Below are positions 39,029 through 48,972 of a DNA stretch of 64,000 bases, in pieces (the first letter of the stretch is position 1; each line of letters begins with the position of its first letter). The notes below the pieces were generated by a model. That model had not been told where the DNA came from, made no database searches, and was given only the letters and a program-made list of their open reading frames with translations. Origin of the DNA: Chlamydiota bacterium (GTDB taxonomy: Bacteria > Chlamydiota > Chlamydiia > Chlamydiales > JABDDJ01); the NCBI GenBank assembly GCA_013287645.1, contig JABDDJ010000001.1:125503-189502 (forward strand), read 5' to 3'. The position numbers and the translations under genes were made by a program.

Positions 39029-40624
39029 CTATCCATTTATTTCTGCAGTGCGAGCTGGGTCTGTGTGTTCTGTGAACGAACTCTTGATGGATTGGTTTGT
39101 AGCGAGAAGCTCGCCGCTTCTTACTCCTGTATCATAATAGGCTGCAAGTTGATTTAATAAAGCAGCTTTTGCTTGAGGATTTGTAGGCAAAAATGTGTGT
39201 ATAAATAGCGCTAAAGCGTACTCAAAATCTCCTATGACAGGATCTTTAGGTTGACCGGTTGTTGGATCTCGCAAACTATCGGGATTCTCTACAGCCGCTT
39301 TCCAATCTGCTCCTGTGGTTGATCCAAAACGTGCAGTATGTAGTATAAAGAAGGCGTTAGATAGCATCAAAATGCGAATTCGATTTACAATTTCGGATTT
39401 TTGGTCTTGGGTTGGCTGTTCTGACTGGCTATATCTTTGGGTAATAATAGCCATAATGCCAGCTCCAAAAGCATCTGAATTGACTAATTTAGAAATATTT
39501 GTTGCATAACGTTTGGCAAATTCAGCATCTGTAACGTCGTTTGCACTCTTTCCATTAGCTTTTGCAGATGCAACTCCTTCGAAGGAGGTCCATACGGCGG
39601 TAGAGCTTGAAAACATGGCGGCCACATATCCCAGCATTATGAGAGTATTAGGGTCTACTTGTAGACTGACTGCTGCAGTTGTTGCTGGCAAAGCATCTTG
39701 AACCATCTTGATGCTCATTTGATCCGTGCTGACTGTATCCGGATAAGTCGGATGAGTCATAATCGGTCCGGCATTCATCATGACAGTTGCCAAGACCATA
39801 CCGAGATTGGTATTTGTGTGATCGTGTTCTTCTGCTGACGCTGTTGAAAATGCTTGTCCAAATGCTTGGATATTAGAGGACATCAAATTATTGCTTGCCT
39901 GATCAGAAACTTGTCCTGTGTTAGCAACGCTTGTTAAGAGATCATCTTTTTGTGCTGCGGTTAAGGAGGTTAAATAGGCTTCAAATTCACCTGCACCGGC
40001 ATTAACTTTAATTTTTTCGTCTGAAGGCGATGTATTATGGTGTTGGGTAGCTAGGTATGAAGGTGAGTTAATTTGGTCTAGATAGTATTTTGTTCCAGAA
40101 CGTAGCCATTCTTGATCGCGTTTTTTTAATTCAGCAACTACTTCATTAAATTTATCCCAACTTGCTGAGATGATATCATTTACTTTAGCATTAAAAGCGG
40201 CTTCAATTTCCTTGGTATTTGAAAAGTCAAATCCCATCGTGGACATTCTATGCAGCATCCCTTCATCCATACCGTAAATGTTATTGGACATTTTATAATC
40301 TTGTGAACTGGGATTGTTGAAGACCATATTTGATAAATTAGAAGCCAATAAAATTTTTAAAGCGTCACTATTTGAGAGCAAGGATTGCTGTACTTCCGGC
40401 TGTTCGAGCTTTGGATTGGAAGAAATGGGATTATTCAGAAGAATCTGAGCCTGGCTTTGCTGTACTACATCAACCTGTGCCTGTTGAACGTCGGTCTTAC
40501 CATCCTTTTTGGCAGGTGCCTGTACAGTTCCTGTGTCATCGCCAGCTGTTACATCCGTAGTTAGTGATACTGTAGTAGGAGGAATAGGTGGATTACCTGT
40601 ATTATTGACATCTCCACTACTCAT
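39029..40624 (-). CDS. Hypothetical protein, secreted-type N-terminus, 531 aa
   Basis: I cannot name this protein. The first ~90 residues are Thr/Pro/Gln/Asp-rich and disordered with no hydrophobic signal (SSGDVNNTGNPPIPPTTVS), the composition typical of type III secretion signals. The rest is helical, with two weakly hydrophobic stretches (NLGMVLATVMMNAGPIM about 270; TLIMLGYVAAMFSSSTAVW about 330), as in type III translocators or chlamydial secreted proteins. Start ATG 40624 with AAAGGAA 5 bases before. Monocistronic; a bidirectional terminator follows. Export is inference. Confidence 0.83.
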   Translation of the reverse strand: MSSGDVNNTGNPPIPPTTVSLTTDVTAGDDTGTVQAPAKKDGKTDVQQAQVDVVQQSQAQILLNNPISSNPKLEQPEVQQSLLSNSDALKILLASNLSNMVFNNPSSQDYKMSNNIYGMDEGMLHRMSTMGFDFSNTKEIEAAFNAKVNDIISASWDKFNEVVAELKKRDQEWLRSGTKYYLDQINSPSYLATQHHNTSPSDEKIKVNAGAGEFEAYLTSLTAAQKDDLLTSVANTGQVSDQASNNLMSSNIQAFGQAFSTASAEEHDHTNTNLGMVLATVMMNAGPIMTHPTYPDTVSTDQMSIKMVQDALPATTAAVSLQVDPNTLIMLGYVAAMFSSSTAVWTSFEGVASAKANGKSANDVTDAEFAKRYATNISKLVNSDAFGAGIMAIITQRYSQSEQPTQDQKSEIVNRIRILMLSNAFFILHTARFGSTTGADWKAAVENPDSLRDPTTGQPKDPVIGDFEYALALFIHTFLPTNPQAKAALLNQLAAYYDTGVRSGELLATNQSIKSSFTEHTDPARTAEING

Positions 40625-40761
40625 GGTAGTTCCTTTGTGAAAAATTATATTTTTATATGAATAATCGGAGCTTAGTAAAACTAAGTAAACTCCAAATTAT
40701 CCTAATTAAAGTATAGCAGATATTTTATTAAAAAATAAGTTATACACAATAAAATGAAGAA

Positions 40762-40789
40762 TTGGTTCGTGTTGCCCGCATCCTATTAT
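40762..40789 (+). promoter_or_regulatory. Promoter of the VIT-like/P-type ATPase pair
   Basis: TTGGTT (40762-40767), 16-base spacer, TATTAT (40784-40789). Followed after ~70 bases by ATG 40862 with a GGGAAG site. The rest of the 237-base gap is AT-rich and holds one hairpin (CTTAG/CTAAG inside GGAG/CTCC, about 40666-40695) upstream of the divergent 531-aa gene. Confidence 0.5.
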
Positions 40790-40861
40790 CTCTTTCGTGG
40801 AAAGCTCTTTAGATATTAAACCTATCTATGTAAAATTGCGTGTTTATGAATAAGGGAAGTT

Positions 40862-41605
40862 ATGGGCACCAGTTCAAAGACGCCGGCTCATTTTGCTGGC
40901 AAAGACGCCGTAGGGCATGTCGCTGAAGCGCAGGCGCGCGGATTAGCAGCTAAGACAGAGAGCCACGCTCATGAGATTCCTGGGCATTTGTCTGCTCTAG
41001 CAGACGCCGCCAGGGAGACAGCACTCTTGCTTGCAATGCTAGGAATAATTTTACCTCATGGATGGGTAGCTATTTTAATAGTGTCTGGGAGCTGGCTTGT
41101 CTGGAAGGCTGGTCGTAGTGCTTGGCTAGGCTGGTCTCGCCTAGAGAGACTGCATCGGGTTGTCAAGGAAGAAAAGTGGGAAATCGAGCATCATCGCAAG
41201 CAAGAACGCGAGGAATTGGGTGCTTTATATGCAGCGAAGGGGTTTCAAGGTAAACTTTTAGAAGACGTTTTAGACGTCCTGATGTCGGATGGAGATAGGC
41301 TTTTACGCGTGATGGTTGAAGAGGAATTAGGACTGACTTTAGAGACTACAGAGCATCCTCTTAAGCAAGCAGTAGGAGCCGCCATAGGAAGCTCCATCGC
41401 TATTGCAATAGGCTTTTTGGGGATGGCTATCTTAGGTTTCTGGGGAACAGTTGTAGCAGCCCTTATAACGGCATCGTTGGCGGCGGCTTTGGCAGCTTAT
41501 TATGAGAAAAACCGGTTTATTCCGGCGATAGTATGGAATCTTGGCCTAGTGGTTTTGCCATTGGCATGCGTCTACTTTTTATCAAAATTTTTCTTGAATT
41601 TGTGA
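40862..41605 (+). CDS. VIT1/CCC1-like membrane protein
   Basis: A 247-aa protein with about five membrane helices in two groups (about 55-85, then 165-245) separated by a charged cytoplasmic segment (EEKWEIEHHRKQEREELGALY). This layout, with the acidic helix-loop and DVLMSDGDRLLRVMVEEELGL, fits the VIT1/CCC1 family of iron/manganese transporters. Stop is 7 bases before the P-type ATPase start. The same two genes are neighbours in Chlamydiaceae (CT728/CT727), so they probably act together in metal balance. The substrate is unproven. The His-containing N-terminus (about 1-40) is likely disordered. Confidence 0.78.
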   Translation: MGTSSKTPAHFAGKDAVGHVAEAQARGLAAKTESHAHEIPGHLSALADAARETALLLAMLGIILPHGWVAILIVSGSWLVWKAGRSAWLGWSRLERLHRVVKEEKWEIEHHRKQEREELGALYAAKGFQGKLLEDVLDVLMSDGDRLLRVMVEEELGLTLETTEHPLKQAVGAAIGSSIAIAIGFLGMAILGFWGTVVAALITASLAAALAAYYEKNRFIPAIVWNLGLVVLPLACVYFLSKFFLNL

Positions 41606-41612
41606 GTGGTAA

Positions 41613-43601
41613 ATGACCTCTGCTAATCCTTCCTCCCCTCTGCTAGTCTTTAATGAATTTTTTGAGATGGGCCAGCCCGATTCAAAAAGCCCCTTCTTAA
41701 CGCCAAAATCGCGCAGATGGGCCTTTAATCTTCCCCTGAAAGCCGCTCTCTTTGCTGGTCTGCTATTAATCCTTACTTTTGCTTTGTCTTTTCATGAAAG
41801 CCTTTTACCCCTGTCTCAACTAACTCTAGTTTTTGTCTATTTTCTAGCCGGAACACCCGCCTTAATCGAATCTTTAGAAGATCTAGCAGACTTTGAGGTC
41901 AATATCGATGTGTTGATGACTCTAGCAGCCTACTCATCTGTCTTTATTGGCAGTGGAATGGAGGGAGGCCTATTACTGGTCCTTTTTGCTATTTCAGGCT
42001 CTATGGAAGAGGCTGTTTCGGCAAAAGCAAAGGATGCGATTAGCTCTCTGCATAAGCTGACACCCACCAAGGCCTGTGTGGTAGAACCAAATGGCATGTT
42101 GATTGAGCGCTCCTTAACGGATATCTCAATTGATACCCCTATCTTGGTTAAATCTGGAGAGGTTGTTCCTCTCGACGGGATAGTTATAGAAGGGACTTCA
42201 TCGGTAAACCTTGTCCACCTAACGGGAGAAAATGTACCTGTTTCAAAAAAGCCTGGAGATACCGTGGCAGCAGGAGCCCGCAATCTAGAAGGAGCGCTAA
42301 CCCTTAAGGTCACCCATACCAGCAATGATTCTACTTTAGCGCGTATTATTGCCCTTGTGACCCAGGCTCAAGAATCGCGTCCGAAGTTACAACGCTGGTT
42401 TGATAAATTAAGCCATGGGTATGCCTTAACTATCATCGGGCTCTCTTTTCTCTTTGCCTTGAGCTTCCCTTTTCTTTTTGACATTCCCTTACTTGGAAAA
42501 GAGGGCTCTATTTACCGAGCATTGGCATTTTTAATCGCCGCCTCGCCCTGCGCCTTAATTTTGGCTATTCCTATAGCCTATTTGAGTGCCATTAGCGCGT
42601 GTGCACGCAATGGTATTCTTTTAAAAGGTGGAGTTACTCTAGATGCTCTAGCAAGCTGTAAAACGATTGCTTTTGATAAAACGGGAACGCTTACTACCGG
42701 CGAGCTTCAATGCCTAGCTATAGAACCACTTCAAAAAGGATTAATCTCCGAAAGTGAAGCCTTAGCAATTGCTATAGCGCTCGAAAGAAATGCCGTCCAC
42801 CCCGTTGCCAAAGCCATCGTCTCCTTTGCCAGTGCAAAAGGAATCTTGCCCAGCGCCTTAAAAGATTTTAGGTCAGTCCCAGGCTATGGTGTGCAGGGGG
42901 TTATCTTTGAAACAACCACTGCTTTTTTGGGGAATCTATCCTACATACAAGATAAAGTCGATGAGTCGACTCTTGCTATTTTGACTTCTAGAGCGTCTGA
43001 CATTCAAACAAGGGGCGAATTACTTGCTTATTTTTTGATAGGACAAGAAATATTTTTATTCCGATTTGGTGATCAGCTACGTCAAAACATTGCAAACTCC
43101 TTAGAACCCTTACAAAAACATCATCAATTGCGATTATTGATGTTAACTGGCGATAACATCTCTAATGCACGCCGTGTGGCATCTATGGTCAATTTAAAGG
43201 AGGTCTATGCTGACTTGCGTCCTGAAGATAAACTCAGATTAGTCACTGAGCTGTCCGAAAAAGAGGGGTTAGCAATGGTCGGCGATGGTATTAACGATGC
43301 CCCAGCCTTAGCGAGGGCTACCGTGGGAATCTGTATGGGAAAGGTAGGAAGCGCCACAGCAGTTGAGGCAGCAGATATTGTCTTACTGCAAGATAGCATC
43401 GAAAAACTCGACTGGCTGATAAAAAAGTCTCGCCTAACACGCCATATTGTCATTCAAAATCTAACTTTAGCAATCATTGCCATTTTTGTGGCTAGCCTTC
43501 CCGCTTTAGCAGGCATTGTTCCTCTCTGGCTAGCAGTTGTGATGCATGAAGGCGGGACGGTCCTCGTCGGTTTGAATGCATTAAGACTTCTTGCGCGTTA
43601 A
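41613..43601 (+). CDS. P1B-4-type heavy-metal ATPase
   Basis: A 662-aa metal-exporting ATPase. Phosphorylation site DKTGT (D355), TGEN actuator loop (about 208), HP motif in NAVHPVAKA (about 393) and GDGINDAPAL hinge. The membrane metal site reads SPC (S311-C313) rather than CPC, and the last helix has HEGGT (H645 on). SPC plus HEGGT defines the P1B-4 group, linked to Co, Zn, Fe or Ni export. There is no N-terminal metal-binding domain. Chlamydiaceae annotate the counterpart zntA. Expressed with the VIT-like gene; palindrome D follows 3 bases after the stop. Confidence 0.92.
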   Translation: MTSANPSSPLLVFNEFFEMGQPDSKSPFLTPKSRRWAFNLPLKAALFAGLLLILTFALSFHESLLPLSQLTLVFVYFLAGTPALIESLEDLADFEVNIDVLMTLAAYSSVFIGSGMEGGLLLVLFAISGSMEEAVSAKAKDAISSLHKLTPTKACVVEPNGMLIERSLTDISIDTPILVKSGEVVPLDGIVIEGTSSVNLVHLTGENVPVSKKPGDTVAAGARNLEGALTLKVTHTSNDSTLARIIALVTQAQESRPKLQRWFDKLSHGYALTIIGLSFLFALSFPFLFDIPLLGKEGSIYRALAFLIAASPCALILAIPIAYLSAISACARNGILLKGGVTLDALASCKTIAFDKTGTLTTGELQCLAIEPLQKGLISESEALAIAIALERNAVHPVAKAIVSFASAKGILPSALKDFRSVPGYGVQGVIFETTTAFLGNLSYIQDKVDESTLAILTSRASDIQTRGELLAYFLIGQEIFLFRFGDQLRQNIANSLEPLQKHHQLRLLMLTGDNISNARRVASMVNLKEVYADLRPEDKLRLVTELSEKEGLAMVGDGINDAPALARATVGICMGKVGSATAVEAADIVLLQDSIEKLDWLIKKSRLTRHIVIQNLTLAIIAIFVASLPALAGIVPLWLAVVMHEGGTVLVGLNALRLLAR

Positions 43602-43604
43602 AGA

Positions 43605-43675
43605 AATTAAACGCAAAGCCGCAAAGGCGCAAAGAATAGTTTTAACTTTGCGCCTTTGCGGCTTTGCGTTTAATT
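43605..43675. repeat. Interspersed palindrome, copy D (perfect arms)
   Basis: Perfect 30-bp inverted repeat: 43605-43634 and 43646-43675, loop of 11. The perfect pairing suggests a young copy or strong selection. Lies between the ATPase stop and the glutamate dehydrogenase gene. Confidence 0.9.
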
Positions 43676-43731
43676 AAATAGCAAATAACTTATAAGAACC
43701 AATATAAAGCTATTTTTTAAATTGAGATGTT

Positions 43732-46700
43732 ATGGTCTCTTCCAACACTGAACTTTTACATACTGTCAAAGCCGAAAGCCAACGGTTTCAAGAATTATAT
43801 TTATGGCTTGAGCGGCAGATGCCTTCGGTATTTTACGAAGAAGTCAACCGCGAGTACCTCATTCTTATTGCCCACACTTTGATGGGATTTCATCTCCAAA
43901 AAAACTTTGCTGCCATCCATCTGGAACACATCGCGATAGTTATGTGTCCTGATAGCCCCGATGCTGACCTAAGGATTCTTAAAGACTATTCCATGTTTGG
44001 CATCAAAAATTACCAGTCCTATGTCTCAAAAACTCCTCCTCCTGTGCCTGGTCTTAAAACCAATATTCGCATCGGAACAATTTTCTTCACGGAAGCTACC
44101 GAATCCAATGAGCCTCCCTACCCTCTCGAAGAAAAAGAGCAGTTAAAGGCACTAGTAAAGCAGCGTAATCCTGCAATGACTGACGAAGAGTTTGAGCAGA
44201 TCATCTCCTCTATGAATCCACGCTTTTTGCGCTCTCTCTCAACCGAAAGACTTGTATTAGCTCTTGATGTGATCTTCAGGGCAAAAACACGCGACCCTTG
44301 TCAATATGAGGTACGCTACAACGAAGATTGGCAAGAGAAAGCCTCTGTATCCATGCAGATCGTGTTAGCGTGGCGAAACACTCCTAAAAATAATTTTTTA
44401 TACCGTATGGCCCGTGTCATTCATCGTCACGGCTTAGTCATGCAACGTGTTAATGCAGTCTACATTAATTCGTATAGCAAGGATGGAGTTCTTGCAATGG
44501 CTATCGGCTTGCATGGCAGAAATAAACAAGCTGCTTGGGACGCTGCGGATATCTTAGACTTCCTTCGCGAGTTAGTCACAATTAAGTATTTTGATGGAGC
44601 TGATACCGTCGATCGCCTTTTAGTAACACCAGGAGTTATTTCGGGCAATATGGGTAACCTATTGCGGGCCATGATAACCTTTATCCATCAAGCCTTATTG
44701 CATATCGATCAGCACCTTTATACCATTGAGAGCATAACAGAGGCATTGTGCCGCCATCCAGAATTAACCGCTCAGCTTTGTGAAGCTTTTAAGCATAAGC
44801 TTGACCCTTGGAACAATAACTACGATGCCTACTTAAGAGTAAGAAAACGTTTTATCAATGATGTAAACCGCATCGATACCGGTCATCAAGAAAACGATAT
44901 TCGTCGTCGCAATGTGCTATTGCAGGGCATGAATTTTGTTCACAATACGTTAAAAACGAACTTTTTCAGACTTAATTTAACGGCTATTAGTTTTCGTTTA
45001 GATCCAAAATACTTAGATGAGATTCCTTTTCAAAGAGCTGAAAAGTTCCCTGAGCTACCCTTCGCCATTATCTTTGTAAAAGGAATGCATTTCTTTGCTT
45101 TTCACATTAGATTTAAAGACCTATCGCGAGGTGGAGTTCGTACAATCTATCCTGAAGAGACAGAACGCATGCTGGTAGAGATCAATCGCGTCTTTACAGA
45201 GTGCTATAATCTGGCCTACACGCAGCACAAGAAGAATAAAGACATCCCTGAAGGGGGCTCCAAAGCAGTTATATTTGTTAAACCATACGATCAGCTAGAT
45301 GTGGAGACAGAAATCCTACGGAGAGAGCTTGAAGCTACGCATACACCACCTCAAGAAGTCACCTGGAAGGTAGAGAAATTTTGGAAAGAACAGAAGCTAG
45401 AGTACCTTCACCATGCACAACGATCGTTCGTAGAGGCATTGATTTCCATTGTCAATTGCGATCCCGATGGAAAAATCCGCGCTAAGCATGTACTTGATTA
45501 CTGGAAACGGCCTGAATATCTCTATCTTGGACCAGACGAAAACATGCATGACAGCATGATCGAATGGATAGCTGCTTACAGTAAAAAATATAATTACAAG
45601 CCAGGAAGCGCGTTTATTTCTGGAAAACCTCGCGTAGGCATTAACCACAAAGAATATGGCGTCACTTCACTGGGCGTAAATGTCTATATGGAGCAGGTTC
45701 TAAAATACATAGGAATCGATCCATCAAAAGAAAAGTTTACCATTAAAATTTCTGGCGGACCCGACGGAGACGTCGCAGGAAACCAAATTGTTAACTTACA
45801 TCGCTACTTTCCTAAAACAGCTAAGTTACTAGCTTTAACAGATGTTTCAGGAACAATTTATGATCCTGAAGGGCTACGGCTAGAGATCCTTGTAGAGCTC
45901 TTTAAACAAGCAAAGTCAATCCGTTACTATCCACCCGCGGAATTACATGACGGCGGATTCCTCGTCGACAGAGACTCTAATCGCATGAAAAATAACCTCG
46001 TTCAACAAACACTCTGTTGGAAGAAACAAGAGGGAAAAGTACTTGAGGAGTGGCATAGCGGAAATGATATGAACACTCTATGGCGCAACAATGTTCATTC
46101 AGTTTCGACAGATATTTTCATTCCCGCAGGAGGACGCCCCCGCACACTCAATGAAGCCAATGTCCATGAATTTCTCGATTCGACAGGTAAACCTACTGCC
46201 CGAGCAATAGTCGAAGGGGCTAATCTCTATTTGGATAATGCAGCGCGACACTTCTTAGAAGACCGGGGAGTACTTATTATTAAAGATAGCTCTGCAAATA
46301 AAACTGGGGTGATTTGCTCATCCTTTGAAGTACTCGCAGGGTTAACATTAGGAGATGATCTTTTTGTTACTTACAAAGATGTACTTATTGAAGAAATTCT
46401 TTTACATTTACGCAAATGTGCCTCAGCTGAAGCCTCTTTACTATTGATGACCCTCAGTGACAAAGGCGGTAGACTCACAGATATCTCTGATGAGATCTCC
46501 TCCAGAATCAACATATTTTTTGATCAGCTCCTCCATTACCTAGAAGAGATTGAGCTGCCTGATGACCCTAACCATCCCTTAGTAAAAACTTTTCTTAATT
46601 ACTGCCTACCCACACTCAGACGCAAATTTCAAGATGCATTGCTACAACAGATCCCCATCAATCACAAAAAAGCCATCATCGCTTGCTCCATATCATCTGA

Positions 46701-46800
46701 ATGCGTCTACCGCAAAGGCTTAGACTGGCTTCCCTCGATCGTAGATGTTCTCCCTGTTCTACTCAATCAGATCACTCCCGAAAAATCTCGTAAGAAATAA
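43732..46800 (+). CDS. NAD-dependent glutamate dehydrogenase, large type
   Basis: A 1022-aa enzyme that oxidises glutamate to 2-oxoglutarate and ammonia with NAD, feeding host glutamate into the TCA cycle. Catalytic region SRGGVRTIYPEE and the glutamate-site lysine in EGGSKAVIFVKP (about 505-520); Rossmann part ISGGPDGDVAGNQIV (about 680-694); SSANKTGVICSSFE near 865. It belongs to the ~115 kDa class, not the 50 kDa hexameric enzyme. The N-terminal 400 residues are the class-specific regulatory part. Start ATG 43732 with a weak GAGA site. Together with pckA it supports growth on amino acids. Confidence 0.93.
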   Translation: MVSSNTELLHTVKAESQRFQELYLWLERQMPSVFYEEVNREYLILIAHTLMGFHLQKNFAAIHLEHIAIVMCPDSPDADLRILKDYSMFGIKNYQSYVSKTPPPVPGLKTNIRIGTIFFTEATESNEPPYPLEEKEQLKALVKQRNPAMTDEEFEQIISSMNPRFLRSLSTERLVLALDVIFRAKTRDPCQYEVRYNEDWQEKASVSMQIVLAWRNTPKNNFLYRMARVIHRHGLVMQRVNAVYINSYSKDGVLAMAIGLHGRNKQAAWDAADILDFLRELVTIKYFDGADTVDRLLVTPGVISGNMGNLLRAMITFIHQALLHIDQHLYTIESITEALCRHPELTAQLCEAFKHKLDPWNNNYDAYLRVRKRFINDVNRIDTGHQENDIRRRNVLLQGMNFVHNTLKTNFFRLNLTAISFRLDPKYLDEIPFQRAEKFPELPFAIIFVKGMHFFAFHIRFKDLSRGGVRTIYPEETERMLVEINRVFTECYNLAYTQHKKNKDIPEGGSKAVIFVKPYDQLDVETEILRRELEATHTPPQEVTWKVEKFWKEQKLEYLHHAQRSFVEALISIVNCDPDGKIRAKHVLDYWKRPEYLYLGPDENMHDSMIEWIAAYSKKYNYKPGSAFISGKPRVGINHKEYGVTSLGVNVYMEQVLKYIGIDPSKEKFTIKISGGPDGDVAGNQIVNLHRYFPKTAKLLALTDVSGTIYDPEGLRLEILVELFKQAKSIRYYPPAELHDGGFLVDRDSNRMKNNLVQQTLCWKKQEGKVLEEWHSGNDMNTLWRNNVHSVSTDIFIPAGGRPRTLNEANVHEFLDSTGKPTARAIVEGANLYLDNAARHFLEDRGVLIIKDSSANKTGVICSSFEVLAGLTLGDDLFVTYKDVLIEEILLHLRKCASAEASLLLMTLSDKGGRLTDISDEISSRINIFFDQLLHYLEEIELPDDPNHPLVKTFLNYCLPTLRRKFQDALLQQIPINHKKAIIACSISSECVYRKGLDWLPSIVDVLPVLLNQITPEKSRKK

Positions 46801-46923
46801 TATATTGACACCTCATTTGCGTTATGCAATAGATGGGCTTAAGGGCGAGTGGACATTCGCCTCTCTTAAGAAAGAAAATGCATTGTTGCTCTTTGTAGAA
46901 ACAAGTTAATCAAGGAGAAAATT

Positions 46924-47148
46924 ATGCGTCCTTTTCTATTAATAGGTTCTATTGTTACTACATGCGTCTGCCAAACTCTAAGTGCATCTACAGCTGCGGC
47001 ATCTGCTACCTCCGGAAATGCCACGGGATCTGCAACGGCTTCTGATGGCACTGCTACTTCAACAGTCCACACTTCTTCTACCACTGGAACAACTGATACT
47101 GCCACACAGACAAGCGGTGGAGGATCAGCCTCTGCAAATGCGTCATAG
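46924..47148 (+). CDS. Small secreted Ser/Thr/Ala-rich protein
   Basis: A 74-aa peptide: signal sequence MRPFLLIGSIVTTCVCQTLSA, then ~50 residues that are almost only Ser, Thr, Ala and Gly (TSSTTGTTDTATQTSGGG). The strong AAGGAG site 6 bases before ATG 46924 and the signal peptide argue that it is real, despite low complexity. The stop abuts the stop of the convergent MCP gene. A hairpin at about 46837-46871 (CTTAAG/GGCGA arms) lies upstream in the 120-base gap. Possibly a surface or periplasmic filler peptide; function unknown. Confidence 0.62.
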   Translation: MRPFLLIGSIVTTCVCQTLSASTAAASATSGNATGSATASDGTATSTVHTSSTTGTTDTATQTSGGGSASANAS

Positions 47149-48972
47149 CTATTTTGGAAAGATAGCTACAGCTTCATCTTTTGTGGATTTGAACTGCTCG
47201 ACAGTTGTACTAAACTCTTCTAAAGCAGACCTGATTTGACGGATTGTACTGGTAGAATCTTGTGAGGTCAGTTTAAGCAACTGAATCGCTCCCTCAATAG
47301 CGCGTGCACTTTTAAATTGCGTACGCATCGCAACCATGACGGAGTTAAATTTTCCAGAAAAATACTGGACCTTATCAATAATCTCTGTAAAGTGACGCTG
47401 TATCTGAGAAGCTCTGTCAACGCTATTTAAAATTTCATCCGAAATGCGTTGCACCTCTTCTACGGTATGATTCATCATCTCTAAAATTTCGATTACGACT
47501 TGCTCAATATTTAATGTAGCTGCAGCAGTTTGATCAGCTAGGCGTCGTATTTCATCGGCAATAATGGCAAATCCTTTTCCAACTTGTTGAGCCTTAGCAG
47601 CTTCTAATGATGCGTTTAAAGAAAGCATATTAGTCTCATCCGCCACATGCAACATGGTCGATATAATCGTCGTAATAGCACGCGTCCTCTCATTCAGGTC
47701 TGTCAAACTAGCTACAAGATGATTAGCAGCTCCTACTAATCCCTGCATTATCGCTTCAAGCTGCTGCAGGTTATTGCGGCCTGTCTGGGCTAATAAAGAG
47801 GTCGCTTCTGCGGCCTGATTGATTTCACTGACCGTCTCTACTAGATCTTTGGAGGTTTCAAATATCTCTAAAGCGATTACTGCTATCTGTTTTGTGATCC
47901 TCTCTTGCTCTAGAACTACTTCTTCTTTTTTCTTAGCCATCTTCAAGACATCTTTAGCGGCAATTTTAAGGACTCCTGTAGTCTCGTCGAATTGATTTAC
48001 TACTTTTACTACCGTGCGGCTCATCTGATTAAAAATTGCTCCGAAATTTCCTACTTCGTCCTTAAAGGACTCATCAAAAAGAGCTGTAGTATCGCCTGCT
48101 AAATAGTTGCGATGGATCTCACCCATACGCCTCAATGGCTCTGTAATGTGCCAAAGGATAAGCATCCCTATTAAAAATACAATTAGAGAGACCAAAAGCA
48201 TCTCGCCTAGATGCATGCGTTGATTATAGAGTAGGTTTGCTACGTGCTCTTGTAAAAGTTGAATTTCTTGAGCACTTAACTGTTCCCATATCTGAAAAGC
48301 AGTTGTAATCCCCTCTTTGCTGGTCAAATTCCACTTCTCTGGGAATTGTGGAGTGATTAATGGCGGTTGGCCTGCTGCGATAAGGTCTCGATTGAGTTCC
48401 ATTAAAAGCTTATGTGCTCTATCAGCTGACAGCTGAGGATCTTGTATCCATTGCAAGTGATTGTAATAAACAGATAGATCATCCAAGGGGATAATGGATC
48501 CGGTGATGTACCGCATAATGGTGATTATCTCAATTTGTATTGCCTTAAGTGCCTTATTTTTGGCTTTAGGATCTGGGATAGCAAGACTCTGTTTCCACCT
48601 AGTAGATAAAGTCAATGGAGTCTCTGTTCCAGGACGTCTTGCAGAGAGAGATTCTTGATCAACTCCAAGAGTTGCTCCCCAGGTCTGGTCGATATCAAGT
48701 AGTTTATTAAAAGCATCCTGAGTAAAGACATGGGTATTAGATTCAGGATCATTACTATCGAGATAGATGCCCTCAAGTACTCTTCGAAGAGCAGCATGAT
48801 AGAGAGCTGACGCCTCTTGTTTGTTGATAATGTTTAATTGATAGTTGTATAGGTAGGTTAACCAGCCCAATAGGAGAGCAAATGCAATAAAAATTAATAG
48901 CGTAGCGGCTAAAAATTTTTGGGTTAACCCGAAATCTTTAAAAAAACACTTTAGAATGGGATTCGAATACAT
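47149..48972 (-). CDS. Methyl-accepting chemotaxis-type transducer
   Basis: A 607-aa sensor: membrane helix 1 (about 19-42), a ~210-residue periplasmic part with the helical pattern of four-helix-bundle sensors, membrane helix 2 (about 257-277), HAMP (about 278-330) and an MCP signalling domain whose tip is LNASLEAAKAQQVGKGFAII with DEIRRLADQ. MCPs normally drive CheA/CheW; none of these is in the window and classic chlamydiae are non-motile. The tip departs from the usual EAARAGE (KAQQ), so methylation or CheA docking may be altered. It may signal to a phosphatase or kinase elsewhere. Start ATG 48972; divergent from hrcA. Confidence 0.88.
   Translation of the reverse strand: MYSNPILKCFFKDFGLTQKFLAATLLIFIAFALLLGWLTYLYNYQLNIINKQEASALYHAALRRVLEGIYLDSNDPESNTHVFTQDAFNKLLDIDQTWGATLGVDQESLSARRPGTETPLTLSTRWKQSLAIPDPKAKNKALKAIQIEIITIMRYITGSIIPLDDLSVYYNHLQWIQDPQLSADRAHKLLMELNRDLIAAGQPPLITPQFPEKWNLTSKEGITTAFQIWEQLSAQEIQLLQEHVANLLYNQRMHLGEMLLVSLIVFLIGMLILWHITEPLRRMGEIHRNYLAGDTTALFDESFKDEVGNFGAIFNQMSRTVVKVVNQFDETTGVLKIAAKDVLKMAKKKEEVVLEQERITKQIAVIALEIFETSKDLVETVSEINQAAEATSLLAQTGRNNLQQLEAIMQGLVGAANHLVASLTDLNERTRAITTIISTMLHVADETNMLSLNASLEAAKAQQVGKGFAIIADEIRRLADQTAAATLNIEQVVIEILEMMNHTVEEVQRISDEILNSVDRASQIQRHFTEIIDKVQYFSGKFNSVMVAMRTQFKSARAIEGAIQLLKLTSQDSTSTIRQIRSALEEFSTTVEQFKSTKDEAVAIFPK

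Noticed and set aside
46866..47105. 79-codon minus-strand frame rich in Val/Ala
   Set aside because: It is the antisense of the low-complexity Ser/Thr/Ala gene, which has a signal peptide and strong ribosome site.
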